DNA from: CAYUVF01 sp964448045
Lineage (GTDB): Bacteria > Bacteroidota > Rhodothermia > Rhodothermales > Salinibacteraceae
Direction of reading: 5' to 3'
NCBI GenBank assembly: GCA_964448045.1
Contig: CAYUVF010000012.1
Span: 1 to 64,000 of the forward strand
Length of the DNA stretch: 64,000 nt
In this document: positions 1 through 8,247 of the stretch, in pieces
Layout: the number at the start of each line of letters is the position of its first letter
Position numbering within the stretch: position 1 is the stretch's first letter
Program-made: the position numbers and the translations under genes
Notes under the pieces: model-generated
What the model saw: the letters and a program-made list of their open reading frames with translations, nothing else
The model's database searches: none
What the model was told of the DNA's origin: nothing

Positions 1-17
1 CGACGCTCTTCCGATCT
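1..17 (+). other. Illumina adapter remnant (not genomic)
   Basis: The first 17 bases, CGACGCTCTTCCGATCT, are identical to the 3' end of the standard Illumina TruSeq read-1 adapter. This marks an untrimmed contig edge. Genomic sequence should be taken to begin at base 18, which is in frame with the first coding region. Confidence 0.93.
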
Positions 18-1322
18 TACGTATTGGCGTTTACCGATAGCGGATGGCAGCCGCAGTTCCACCAGGGTCCATCCCGCCCGGCCGGCACCGCCACGCGAAG
101 CATCATGATGGTGGCGGCGGATCTCAGCGGAAATGGAGCACAGGATCTCATCGCCGGTGCGGCCGATCAGCGCTTCCACCGATATGCGCATTCGAGCAGC
201 GCTGTCGCCCGCCCGCCGCCGCAATGGGTTGCCGCCCGTGCACTCGATGCCCGCACGATCCAGCTTTCATGGCGGGCGATTCAGGCGGATTCGGTCACGG
301 TGTTTCAGGGGGATCCAAACGGACCGCTGGACGCGCGGCGTAGCACGACCGCTCCCCAACTGGAGCTCTCTGTGGATCAGCGTCAGCGCTTTGCGCTTCG
401 GGCCTGGACGCAGGGAGATCCGTCGCCGCTCTCCGATGAGCGGATCGTTCGTCCACACGCGCCAGCGATGGTCCGGGAGGCCGCCGTTTCGGACTCACAG
501 ACTGTCGAGATCACCTTCTCTGAGCTATTATCACCCGCCACCGAGGCGCAGCAGTTCCGCGTCGTTGGTGGAGCGCATCCAGACCACTTCTTACTGAGCG
601 GGGGAGGGCGCACGGCCGTCCTGCGATTCAGCGAGCCGCCTGCTCCGGGCCCTCAAACGCTCCGCTGGGCCGGAGTGACCGACGCCGAGCGCACGCCCGT
701 CGGGCAGACGTCAGTGCAGGTGACGTTTCCGCAGCCTGCGCCGCCGCCGCTCATTTTGGACGGGTGGGAAGTGGTGGATGGCCGGCAGGTGGTGCTCACC
801 TTCAGTGCCCCGCTTGATCCCGCATCCGCGCGCGAAGTGTCCCATTATCAGCTCCGTCCGGAGGGGCGTATCGCTGCGGTTCAGTTTGATGCAACTACCC
901 CATCAACGGTAGAGCTGACGCTTGATGGGGTAGCGATCGGTCCTGTGGGGCGTACTGTGTCGCTTGAAGTGACGCAGATGGACGGCGCCGGGGGCGAGCA
1001 ACTCGCCCCCGAGGGCACCGCAGTACAGCTGACTGCACCGGCATCCGACCTTGACGACGTGTACGTCTATCCGAACCCGCATCGGGCGTATCAGCATGGT
1101 GACGTCGTCACCGTAGCCGGGTTGCCCCCTGAAGCGACGGTCCGCATCGTCTCGGCGCAAGGTAGCCTGATCCGTGTTCTCAGCGAAACGAATCGCGACG
1201 GTGGCGTGGAGTGGGATCTGCGAGACCGCCGGGGGCGACGCGTGCCATCGGGCATCTATCTTATCCACGTCGAGGCCCCGGAGGAATCTCCCGTTTTAAA
1301 GAAAGCGGCGATCATCCGATAA
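18..1322 (+). CDS. Secreted FG-GAP / Ig-like protein with C-terminal sorting domain (5' partial)
   Basis: This is the C-terminal part of a large secreted protein whose 5' end is lost at the contig edge. About 30 residues in there is an FG-GAP/VCBS-like repeat (ADLSGNGAQDLIAG). A fibronectin-like stretch and two beta-rich Ig-like segments follow, each with a DSQTVEITFS or GRQVVLTFS type strand as in SbsA-type Ig domains. The last 90 residues (VYPNP, then SGIYLIHV, ending KKAAIIR) match the FlgD-like / type IX secretion type A sorting domain of Bacteroidota, so export through T9SS and surface attachment or release are likely. The apparent TTG at base 24 is only the first possible start left in the fragment. 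Ligand and function are unknown. Confidence 0.8.
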   Translation, partial: YVLAFTDSGWQPQFHQGPSRPAGTATRSIMMVAADLSGNGAQDLIAGAADQRFHRYAHSSSAVARPPPQWVAARALDARTIQLSWRAIQADSVTVFQGDPNGPLDARRSTTAPQLELSVDQRQRFALRAWTQGDPSPLSDERIVRPHAPAMVREAAVSDSQTVEITFSELLSPATEAQQFRVVGGAHPDHFLLSGGGRTAVLRFSEPPAPGPQTLRWAGVTDAERTPVGQTSVQVTFPQPAPPPLILDGWEVVDGRQVVLTFSAPLDPASAREVSHYQLRPEGRIAAVQFDATTPSTVELTLDGVAIGPVGRTVSLEVTQMDGAGGEQLAPEGTAVQLTAPASDLDDVYVYPNPHRAYQHGDVVTVAGLPPEATVRIVSAQGSLIRVLSETNRDGGVEWDLRDRRGRRVPSGIYLIHVEAPEESPVLKKAAIIR

Positions 1323-1405
1323 CGAGAGTGTTGCCGGTGGCGGAGAAGGCCAACCCGGCTCGCTAACGTATTGGTGCGGGGATCAGGATTTCGGACGGTA
1401 CCGCC

Positions 1406-1825
1406 ATGGGTTGTCACTCCCATCATGAAACATCGATGCAGCTCCAGGTCCAGAGCCGGATGGACGACGTATCGGACGCGCTCGACCAGCTCCATTCGTT
1501 TGCCCAGGCGCATCTGCACACCGAGGACGCGATTCACCGAGCCCAGCTGCTTATCAACGAGGCCGTCACCAATGCGCTGAAGCACGGCAACGATTATCAG
1601 CCGGAGAAGCACATCACCGTTGAGGTCACGGCAAACGGGCAGGCTTTCGTCTTCAGCGTGGAGGATGAAGGGCGGGGTTTTGAGCCCGAGGACGTGGATG
1701 ATCCGGTCGAGGAGGTCAATCTGCTTCGCACGCATGGGCGAGGGATTCACCTCATTGAGGAACTGGCAGATGAGGTCGCGTTTGAAAGCGACGGACGACG
1801 CCTCCGTGTGACTATCCGCCCATAG
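1406..1825 (+). CDS. RsbW-like anti-sigma / ATP-binding regulatory kinase
   Basis: A 139-residue single-domain protein of the HATPase_c_2 (RsbW/SpoIIAB) family, which binds ATP and acts as a serine kinase or anti-sigma switch. The GHKL motifs are complete: N-box E52 to N56 (NEAVTNALKHG), G1 box at D87 (DEGRGF) and G2 box at G111 (GRGIHLI). No phosphoacceptor domain is present and no STAS partner or sigma factor is adjacent, so its target is unknown. The ATG at 1436 (residue 11) is an equally plausible start. Six bases separate it from the downstream glycosyltransferase, suggesting cotranscription. Confidence 0.85.
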   Translation: MGCHSHHETSMQLQVQSRMDDVSDALDQLHSFAQAHLHTEDAIHRAQLLINEAVTNALKHGNDYQPEKHITVEVTANGQAFVFSVEDEGRGFEPEDVDDPVEEVNLLRTHGRGIHLIEELADEVAFESDGRRLRVTIRP

Positions 1826-1831
1826 CCATTC

Positions 1832-3697
1832 ATGGCTTCTTTGCCTGCAGCGATTATCCGATGGTTCGGTGAGGGCGATCGGGGCGATCTCGCGCTTTCG
1901 TCGCTGTACGCGGTGGTGATAGGCGCATTCGTCATCACCGCGCGGGAGGCTTCGACCTGGCCGCTGTTTGTCGGGGCGGGACTGGGGGCCTCGGCGCTGC
2001 TCATCGGGCTCTGGCGCACCACCGATCTCACGACGATCCAGGTGCTGGCCGCGGCGGTGCTCTTCCGCCTGATGGCATTTCCGCTTGAGCCGTCGCTCTC
2101 AGATGACGCGTTTCGCTACGTCTGGGATGGGTGGCTTCAAGTGCAGGGCATCAACCCCTATCTCCACGCTCCTGCCGACGCCGCTCTTGCGTCGTTTCAG
2201 TCTGCGCCGATTTACGAGCAACTCAACTCGGTGGCTTATCACAGCGTGTATCCGCCGCTCTCGCAGCTTATTTTTGCGGTGGGCGGGTTGGCGTATCCGC
2301 TGGGATGGGACGCGAGCTACTATGTCATCAAGGCGATTTTTGTGGGGGTTGAGTTGAGCGGCGTGGTCGCGCTCAGCCGCATGGTGCAGCCCCAGACGCT
2401 GGTGCTGTATGCGTGGCATCCACTGGTGGTCATCGAAACGGCTGGGCAGGCGCACACGGAAGCGGCGATGGTGGGCTTGCTCCTGGTCACGGTGTGGTGC
2501 GTCCGATCGGATCGCCCGTGGTGGGCTGCTGCGGCTTTGACCGGGGCTGGGTGGATCAAACTGTATCCATTGATGCTGTTTCCCCTCCTCATTCGCCGCT
2601 TCGGGTGGACGGCACTCTGGCCGGCCGGATTCGTTACGGTGGCCCTGTCGCTCCCCTACGCGGCGCCGGGGGTAATCGACCACGTCACCGATTCGCTGCG
2701 GCTGTACGTGCAGCTTTTTGAGTTTAATGCGGGCCCCTACTATCTGGCGAAATATGCGTTCGAGTGGAGCACGGGCGCGGATTGGAGCAAGACCCTGGGT
2801 CCAGCCTTCGGGGTCATTTTTGGTTTCACGCTGGTCGTCCTATACTTCATGGAGTGGAACCAGCGCTGGACTTTTGCTGCAAGTGCGCTGGCTATTCTGA
2901 GTATGTATCTGGCGTGTAGCACGACGGTCCATCCATGGTATTTGCTCGGCCCATTAGCACTCTGTGTGCTTGTGCGTCCTCCGTTTGGGCCCGTGCTTTG
3001 GCTGGCGGCGCTCTCGCTGGGAACCTATCTGTTTTACATCGGCGGGCCGTATTGGACCTTTGTCATGGCCGGATGGGTCGGTGCGGCTGGGCTGACGATT
3101 GCGTATTTCTGGGATCCGATCCTCCAGCGCATCCAGCGCCGACGAGCCAAGCGGAAAGTCGAGCGGATTCGGTCCGGGCTGAAGCCATCTACTTCGGGGG
3201 ACCGCTCCCGGTCCATTCTTGACCTGGGGGCGGGGGAGGGGTACGTTGGGCAGGAAATTGCCCGGAGCGTCGGTGCTAAGGTGATGCTCTGTGATGTCGT
3301 GGATTTTAATCGGACGGACCTGCCGCTGGTGACGTACGATGGGCACCGGCTTCCATTTGATGACAATGCGTTTGAGGCGACGGTGCTGTATTTCGTGCTG
3401 CACCATACCGAAGCCCCCGCGCAGGTGCTCAGAGAGGCGCTGCGGGTGACGGCGGGACCCGTGATCGTTGTCGAATCGCTCCGTGAGGGTCCGCTACAGC
3501 ATCGGGTGCTGCGGGTCGTGGATCAGTTGGCAAACCGGGTGCGCTCGGGGGCGCTGATGGCGGATCAGGAGGTGCACTTATGCTTTCGTACGGCAGCGGA
3601 GTGGCGGCAAATGATCGGGCAGATGGAGGGGACGATCGTACAGGATCGACGCTACGGATCGTGGCTCCATCCACAGCAGATTTTTGTAATCAGGTAA
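1832..3697 (+). CDS. Membrane glycosyltransferase (GT87-like) fused to class I SAM methyltransferase
   Basis: This 621-residue protein has two parts. Residues 1 to about 430 are a polytopic membrane glycosyltransferase of the polyprenyl-phosphate-mannose-using (GT-C/GT87-like) type. They carry an acidic motif after the second helix (SDDAFRYVWDGW, from S90), followed by NPY and YPPLSQ elements typical of the family. A basic linker (RRRAKRKVER) leads to a cytoplasmic methyltransferase with SAM motif I at 462-470 (ILDLGAGEG) and a methyltransferase-11 type YDGHRLPFDDNAFEA / LHHTEAP region. The reading frame is continuous, so the fusion looks real. It may glycosylate and methylate the same envelope lipid or glycan, but substrates cannot be read from sequence. 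Confidence 0.8.
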   Translation: MASLPAAIIRWFGEGDRGDLALSSLYAVVIGAFVITAREASTWPLFVGAGLGASALLIGLWRTTDLTTIQVLAAAVLFRLMAFPLEPSLSDDAFRYVWDGWLQVQGINPYLHAPADAALASFQSAPIYEQLNSVAYHSVYPPLSQLIFAVGGLAYPLGWDASYYVIKAIFVGVELSGVVALSRMVQPQTLVLYAWHPLVVIETAGQAHTEAAMVGLLLVTVWCVRSDRPWWAAAALTGAGWIKLYPLMLFPLLIRRFGWTALWPAGFVTVALSLPYAAPGVIDHVTDSLRLYVQLFEFNAGPYYLAKYAFEWSTGADWSKTLGPAFGVIFGFTLVVLYFMEWNQRWTFAASALAILSMYLACSTTVHPWYLLGPLALCVLVRPPFGPVLWLAALSLGTYLFYIGGPYWTFVMAGWVGAAGLTIAYFWDPILQRIQRRRAKRKVERIRSGLKPSTSGDRSRSILDLGAGEGYVGQEIARSVGAKVMLCDVVDFNRTDLPLVTYDGHRLPFDDNAFEATVLYFVLHHTEAPAQVLREALRVTAGPVIVVESLREGPLQHRVLRVVDQLANRVRSGALMADQEVHLCFRTAAEWRQMIGQMEGTIVQDRRYGSWLHPQQIFVIR

Positions 3698-3699
3698 TA

Positions 3700-3713
3700 A
3701 TCCGTTATTGCAA
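3700..3713 (-). repeat. TTGCAATAACGGAT element, copy A
   Basis: Exact 14-mer, read on the minus strand. It sits in the 31-bp gap between two convergent genes, 2 bp past the glycosyltransferase stop and 15 bp past the miaA stop, a place where a promoter element is not expected. Confidence 0.8.
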
Positions 3714-3728
3714 AGTAAGTTTTTAATA

Positions 3729-4673
3729 CTACCTCTGCAGAGAAGATGAGCTAATCGTAGCTAATACATCATCGCCGGTTACCTCAGCTGCGTCGACCCA
3801 AGCGTATTCGTCATACCGGCGGAACCACGTTAATTGGCGTTTCGCGTACCGGCGTGAGTTTCGCTTAATGAGCCGTACCATCTCATCATAACTAATTTCA
3901 TCGCGCAGGTAGCAAATGGGCTCCTTGTATCCGATGGTCTTTAAGGGCGGTGCCGTCAGGTCGACATCTAATTCCATCACCTCGCGGACTTCCTCCAACA
4001 GTCCGTCCTCAAGCATCTGATCAACACGCTGCTCGATTCGCTCATACAGCTTTTGACGATCACGGTTAAGCACGATGGTCTGGTAACTGAAGGGGGGCTC
4101 GGGCTGATTTTCATAATAGTAAGAGAGCGGTCGGCCAGTCCCGTAGTAGACTTCCAGCGCACGAATCAGGCGGTGCGTTTTAGTCGGGTCCATCCCTGCC
4201 GCCTGCTCCGGATCGACCGCTTTCAATTCCTCGTAGAGTGCCTCAGCCCCTTCCTTTTCGAGCTGCTCCTCGATGTGGTCCCGGACGGTTGCGTCGACAT
4301 CCGGGATATCGGCGAGGCCGTACTGGAGCGCGTGGATGTAGAGCGTCGAGCCGCCGACGATGAGAGGCTGCCGGCCCCGATTGAGGATGGCACGAATGCG
4401 CTCGTTGGCTGCCTCCGCGAAGGCGCCCGCGGAGAAGGCGGCACCCAGCGGCAGTTCGTTGATGAAGTGGTGCGGGACCCGGCGGAGCGCCTCTGCATCG
4501 GGTTTGGCCGTCCCGATAGTAATTTCGTTGTACACCTGCCGGCTATCTGCTGAAATAATTTCGGCATCGAGGGCTTCGGCGAGGGATAAACTCAAAGCCG
4601 TTTTGCCGACCGCTGTGGGTCCGACGATCGTTAAGAAAGATTCCCCCGATTCGCTCGATTCTGCACGATTCAT
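3729..4673 (-). CDS. miaA: tRNA dimethylallyltransferase MiaA
   Basis: MiaA transfers a dimethylallyl group from DMAPP to N6 of adenosine-37 in tRNAs reading codons that start with U. The 314-residue protein has normal family length, a P-loop at residues 18-25 (GPTAVGKT), the substrate loop DSRQVY at 43-48, the IVGGSTLY segment, and the C-terminal KRNSRRYAKRQLTWFRR region that contacts tRNA. The ATG start has no Shine-Dalgarno sequence. It faces the glycosyltransferase gene tail to tail and is divergent from the Na/Pi symporter gene. Confidence 0.96.
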   Translation of the reverse strand: MNRAESSESGESFLTIVGPTAVGKTALSLSLAEALDAEIISADSRQVYNEITIGTAKPDAEALRRVPHHFINELPLGAAFSAGAFAEAANERIRAILNRGRQPLIVGGSTLYIHALQYGLADIPDVDATVRDHIEEQLEKEGAEALYEELKAVDPEQAAGMDPTKTHRLIRALEVYYGTGRPLSYYYENQPEPPFSYQTIVLNRDRQKLYERIEQRVDQMLEDGLLEEVREVMELDVDLTAPPLKTIGYKEPICYLRDEISYDEMVRLIKRNSRRYAKRQLTWFRRYDEYAWVDAAEVTGDDVLATISSSSLQR

Positions 4674-4750
4674 AACATTGAGTTGATGTAGCGGGTAGGG
4701 TTGGATACTAAATTACCGTATTATCATTATCCCATTCGTTCTGTCGCTCT

Positions 4751-6037
4751 ATGGAAGCCCGCAAAACCACGTCCGATCGCTGGAAGACGGCACTTCAAGT
4801 GGTTGGTCTGCTCGGTATCTTGATCCTGTTTTTCACCAGCATCGAGCTGATGGGCGACTCGTTCAAGCTCATGGGCCAAGGTGTGGCAGATCAGCTGTTG
4901 CGTACGACGTCCAATCCGTTCGTGGGGTTGTTCATCGGGATTCTGGCAACCTCGCTGGTGCAAAGCTCCTCAACCGTCACCTCGATGACGGTGTCTATTG
5001 TAGCAGGTGGAGGACTGAGCATCGCCGGTGCGATTCCGATCATCATGGGGGCCAACATTGGCACGAGCGTCACGAATACTATCGTATCGCTCGGATCGGT
5101 GACGCGCAAGGAGGAATTTCGCCGCGCAATGGCCGGCGCAACGGTCCACGACTTCTTTAACTTTCTCGCCGTGTCGGTGTTGTTTCCGCTTGAGTTGATC
5201 TTCAGCCTGGTGTCTACCCCGGCAGCATATCTAACGGATGCATTGGCTGGTATGGGGGGAACGGAGCTCTTAAGCCCGGTGAAGGAGCTTACGGAGCCGC
5301 TGGCCAACCTCGTGATTCAATTCAGCGGGGAAAGCGGTCCCATCGTACTGATCGTGGGGCTCGTGCTGCTTTTCGTATCACTCAACAATCTCGTTAAGTT
5401 CCTCCGCTCTCTCGTGTTAGGGCGCTCGGAGGATATGCTGCACCGCTACATCTTTGACGCCCCGATCGTTTCTCTCGGCTTCGGTGTGCTACTCACGTTC
5501 CTCGTGCAGAGTTCGTCGATCACTACCTCGATCACGGTGCCGCTCGTGGGAGCCGGGATACTCACCGTGGCACAGATCTATCCCTTTGTTCTCGGCGCGA
5601 ACATCGGCACGACCTTGACGGCGATCGTGGCGGCGCTCGTCCTGGCCAGTGGCGGCACGCTGGCAGGCATTGCGGCCTTAAAGGTGGCCTTCGCACATCT
5701 GATGTTCAATATTATGGGGATTTTACTTTTCCTACCCATCAAATTTCTGCGCGATATTCCGATCAATCTATCGCACAAGCTGGGCGATCTCGCAGTGAAA
5801 AACCGCCTGTATGCCATTGGCTATATCCTCGCGGTGTTCTTCGTGATTCCGATGATGGCTATCCTGATTACGCAGAACCTCGACTTCTCATACGATCCTT
5901 CCATGCCAGATACGCTGCAGGACGCGGAGGGCGTGCGTTCGTCGGAGGAGGACCCGAAAGATACGACCAGTCATGCATTCCAGGTACAGCCGTCCACCGA
6001 TGGATCTTGGCACGCTCAGAGGGTGCCAAGGGCATAA
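4751..6037 (+). CDS. Na/Pi cotransporter family protein
   Basis: Inner-membrane sodium-dependent phosphate transporter of the PF02690 (NptA/PhoU-less Na/Pi) family, 428 residues. The hallmark duplicated QSSS motifs are present at residue 71 (QSSSTVTSM) and residue 253 (QSSSITTSI). Each is followed by a GANIGT motif, as expected for an inverted-repeat fold. Eight or more hydrophobic segments are evident. There is no C-terminal PhoU domain. The final 60 residues are hydrophilic and unlike the family core. The gene is monocistronic as seen here, converging on a small minus-strand gene. Confidence 0.9.
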   Translation: MEARKTTSDRWKTALQVVGLLGILILFFTSIELMGDSFKLMGQGVADQLLRTTSNPFVGLFIGILATSLVQSSSTVTSMTVSIVAGGGLSIAGAIPIIMGANIGTSVTNTIVSLGSVTRKEEFRRAMAGATVHDFFNFLAVSVLFPLELIFSLVSTPAAYLTDALAGMGGTELLSPVKELTEPLANLVIQFSGESGPIVLIVGLVLLFVSLNNLVKFLRSLVLGRSEDMLHRYIFDAPIVSLGFGVLLTFLVQSSSITTSITVPLVGAGILTVAQIYPFVLGANIGTTLTAIVAALVLASGGTLAGIAALKVAFAHLMFNIMGILLFLPIKFLRDIPINLSHKLGDLAVKNRLYAIGYILAVFFVIPMMAILITQNLDFSYDPSMPDTLQDAEGVRSSEEDPKDTTSHAFQVQPSTDGSWHAQRVPRA

Positions 6038-6056
6038 GTAAGGAGAACAAGTCGTG

Positions 6057-6278
6057 TTAGCTTTGGACCGGGACGTCAGGGGTCTTTGTGCGGTCGGGGT
6101 CCGATGGTAGGTTGATAACGAGTCCGGGCGGCGTATCGACGGGTATGGCATCGCCGCTGCGCGGTGGTCCTCCGCCGGAGTCGTCATCCGGGGGAGGACC
6201 GTCGTCAGGACGTTTGACATACGCCCAGATAAACATGGCCAGACTCAGTATACCGAGGAGCAGGTAGTCGAGATACAC
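6057..6278 (-). CDS. Small one-helix, proline-rich membrane protein
   Basis: A 73-residue hypothetical protein with an N-terminal transmembrane helix (about residues 4-21) and a hydrophilic tail rich in Pro, Asp and Gly (PDDGPPPDDD). It lies just downstream of the xanthorhodopsin terminator on the same strand. Its layout, helix plus Pro/Gly/Asp tail, resembles the protein at 10063-10302 on the other side of the rhodopsin-carotenoid block. No family is recognised. Coding status rests on position and layout, so it is moderately uncertain. Confidence 0.5.
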   Translation of the reverse strand: MYLDYLLLGILSLAMFIWAYVKRPDDGPPPDDDSGGGPPRSGDAIPVDTPPGLVINLPSDPDRTKTPDVPVQS

Positions 6279-6364
6279 GGCTTGGGTCGGGCTGGCAGAT
6301 TGACGCTTTGGCTACCATTCTAATTTACGCTCGGAGCAAAAGTTCGGCCGGTCCAATCATAAAA

Positions 6365-6395
6365 AGCCCGCCGTCGATGAACCTGACGGCGGGCT
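6365..6395 (-). terminator. Rho-independent terminator of xanthorhodopsin gene
   Basis: A perfect 11-bp stem, AGCCCGCCGTC paired with GACGGCGGGCT around a 9-nt loop. On the minus strand it is followed by a run of five T. It lies 25 bp past the rhodopsin stop codon, giving that gene a clear transcript end. Confidence 0.9.
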
Positions 6396-6420
6396 TGAGG
6401 GTGCAGCCGTATGTGCCTGA

Positions 6421-7236
6421 TTAGGCATTGGCTGTCGCCGGCTGAACCATCTCATCCACCTTGAAGCCCTCTTCTTCGGACTTCGCTTTGGCAATGGCGT
6501 AAATCAGCAGGCCATAGCCCGCTTTGGCAAAGATATCAGCCAGGGTGTAGCCCACCTGGATTGCCACGACCGAGCCCGGCGTTTCCGTCGGGTAGCCGCT
6601 GGTGAAAGCACCGATTAGATAGACAATCGGGTAGAACCCCCACGTACCGAAGAGCAGCAGGCGGGCGTTTTTGAGTAGCTTCGACACGCGGCCCGACTGT
6701 TGCTGGATCACGGTGGTCAACCCGAAGAAGAGCCGGTAGAGGATCCAGACGAAGGGGAGTGTACTCAGCGTACCCCAGGTCAGCCGGGCGGAGGTTGACT
6801 CGGCCACCTCTCCGGGATAGCCGAGGATAATCATCAGCGCGGCCATGAAGCCCAGTTCAGCCATGAGCTTGCCACTCTTGCCTTTCGGGAGCCCCATCAC
6901 CAGGACCAGTTCGACAACCAGTAGAGGCACCGTGAGCAGCCAGTCCACATACCGATATGCATCGTTAAATGGCTCGCCGCTGAAATCGTACATTCCCGCG
7001 GCTTCGTTCAAGACGTAAGCGGCCTCCCAGCTATTGAAAATGCGGAAGTAGTGGTAGCCGGCAATGAACACAACCAGGGAGGACACCATCATCGAGACGC
7101 GGTATTTAGGGGCCAGGTTGTTCCGCGCCATGACGAAATAGACGAACGCCGCAAACATTGTGGCGATCGTGAAGGAGAACATGTTATACACCAGAGAATA
7201 TTGCCCTGGCGTAAGTGTTGGCAATTCTTGTAGCAT
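6421..7236 (-). CDS. Xanthorhodopsin-type light-driven proton pump
   Basis: Seven-helix retinal protein, 271 residues, that pumps protons outward on illumination. Helix C carries the proton-pump triad D98 (acceptor), T102 and E109 (donor) within RYVDWLLTVP, equal to Salinibacter xanthorhodopsin D96 / T100 / E107. H62 (GYHYFR) is the histidine partner of the acceptor, and K238 (ADIFAKAGYG) binds retinal as a Schiff base. L106 at the tuning position predicts green absorption. G155 (TWGTLST) matches the glycine that makes room for a carotenoid antenna in xanthorhodopsin. It is the last gene of the block crtO - crtYcd - rhodopsin on the minus strand, with a strong terminator. No retinal-forming dioxygenase (blh) gene lies in this window. 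Confidence 0.95.
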   Translation of the reverse strand: MLQELPTLTPGQYSLVYNMFSFTIATMFAAFVYFVMARNNLAPKYRVSMMVSSLVVFIAGYHYFRIFNSWEAAYVLNEAAGMYDFSGEPFNDAYRYVDWLLTVPLLVVELVLVMGLPKGKSGKLMAELGFMAALMIILGYPGEVAESTSARLTWGTLSTLPFVWILYRLFFGLTTVIQQQSGRVSKLLKNARLLLFGTWGFYPIVYLIGAFTSGYPTETPGSVVAIQVGYTLADIFAKAGYGLLIYAIAKAKSEEEGFKVDEMVQPATANA

Positions 7237-7453
7237 TGCAGTTGGTGGTTTTGTGGGTGAGAGTGCGAAGCGTACTCAGCCGGTCGGGTCGGCATTCGGG
7301 CACCCGAATTAGCTTCCCGTCTCAGTATGATGCATCCTAACACTTCCCATAGAAAGGAAGCGCTTCGTCACTCACAATGCCTCAGACGCCGCTGAGTCCG
7401 GTTGTAACCACGGCTTTACACTTTGTGAACGAATGTTGAAAGAATTACACATT

Positions 7454-8215
7454 TCACGGATGACGGGTGGGTATCTGCTGAAATTTGGTGCGAGGCATCA
7501 GCGCGTGATCGTCGAAGAGGAAGAGGAGAATGCCTTTAACGATGAGCAGGTTGGTCATCAGGAAAAAGAGAGCCTCCTCGATGGGCAGGCCCAGTGGATC
7601 GACGCCGAGCGAGTAGGTGTCTGATATCGTCCAGATGCTCAAGTGAATCGCTGTCGCATCGGCAACCCAGAGATACAGGGTAGGGATGCCGACGCCCACC
7701 AGAATCGGACGACGCAGACTCCACAGTTGCCGCCCGGCATAGATCCACATCCCGGCGAGGATCGGACAGGCCCAGAACAGGATCAGGCCGAGATACAGGC
7801 TGTGGTCCCATCCGCTAATCAGAAACAGCCCTCCGATGACGGTCAACCCGATAAAGATACCGCCGCCCGTGGCGCGAGCATGTGGCCCCGCCCACTGCGG
7901 CGGTGGTGAACAGCGGCCGAGATACTGGTAGAGGAACAGCCCGGTCAAGATCGGTTGGAGGACGAAGAAGGCGTACTCCTCGATGGGTACAAAGCCGATC
8001 GTTGCGAGCACGCGCTCGGGTCCGTACCACCAGACTTCACGGGCGACCAGGTAGTTATCCCACGGCGTGGTGTAGGTGAGAGCAATGAGACAGAGGACAG
8101 GGATGGCCCATCGGCTCCGGGCGCCGCCCACGCCGGCCAGCGGCTGCGGTTGCGTCAGGCCCATCAGCAGGATGGGAGGGATGGTAAAGACGAGATGGAA
8201 GGTGAGATACGTCAT
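7454..8215 (-). CDS. CrtYcd-type lycopene beta-cyclase (fused two-domain)
   Basis: Integral membrane lycopene cyclase of the CrtYc/CrtYd fused type, 253 residues with about seven helices. It turns lycopene ends into beta-rings, giving the precursor of retinal and of ketolated carotenoids. Each half shows the family signature: PWDNYLV followed by FVPIEEYAFF in the first, and DATAIHLSIW followed by GLPIEEALFF in the second. It starts 33 bp after the ketolase gene and precedes the rhodopsin gene by 217 bp, all on one strand, which ties carotenoid and retinal supply to the pump. Confidence 0.88.
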   Translation of the reverse strand: MTYLTFHLVFTIPPILLMGLTQPQPLAGVGGARSRWAIPVLCLIALTYTTPWDNYLVAREVWWYGPERVLATIGFVPIEEYAFFVLQPILTGLFLYQYLGRCSPPPQWAGPHARATGGGIFIGLTVIGGLFLISGWDHSLYLGLILFWACPILAGMWIYAGRQLWSLRRPILVGVGIPTLYLWVADATAIHLSIWTISDTYSLGVDPLGLPIEEALFFLMTNLLIVKGILLFLFDDHALMPRTKFQQIPTRHP

Positions 8216-8247
8216 CGGGGCCGGAGAGCGATTGAGCGCCTCATGAG

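Noticed and set aside
7357..7366. Palindrome GAAGCGCTTC upstream of the rhodopsin gene as an operator
   Set aside because: A single 10-bp palindrome in a GC-rich genome is not strong evidence and no second copy was seen.
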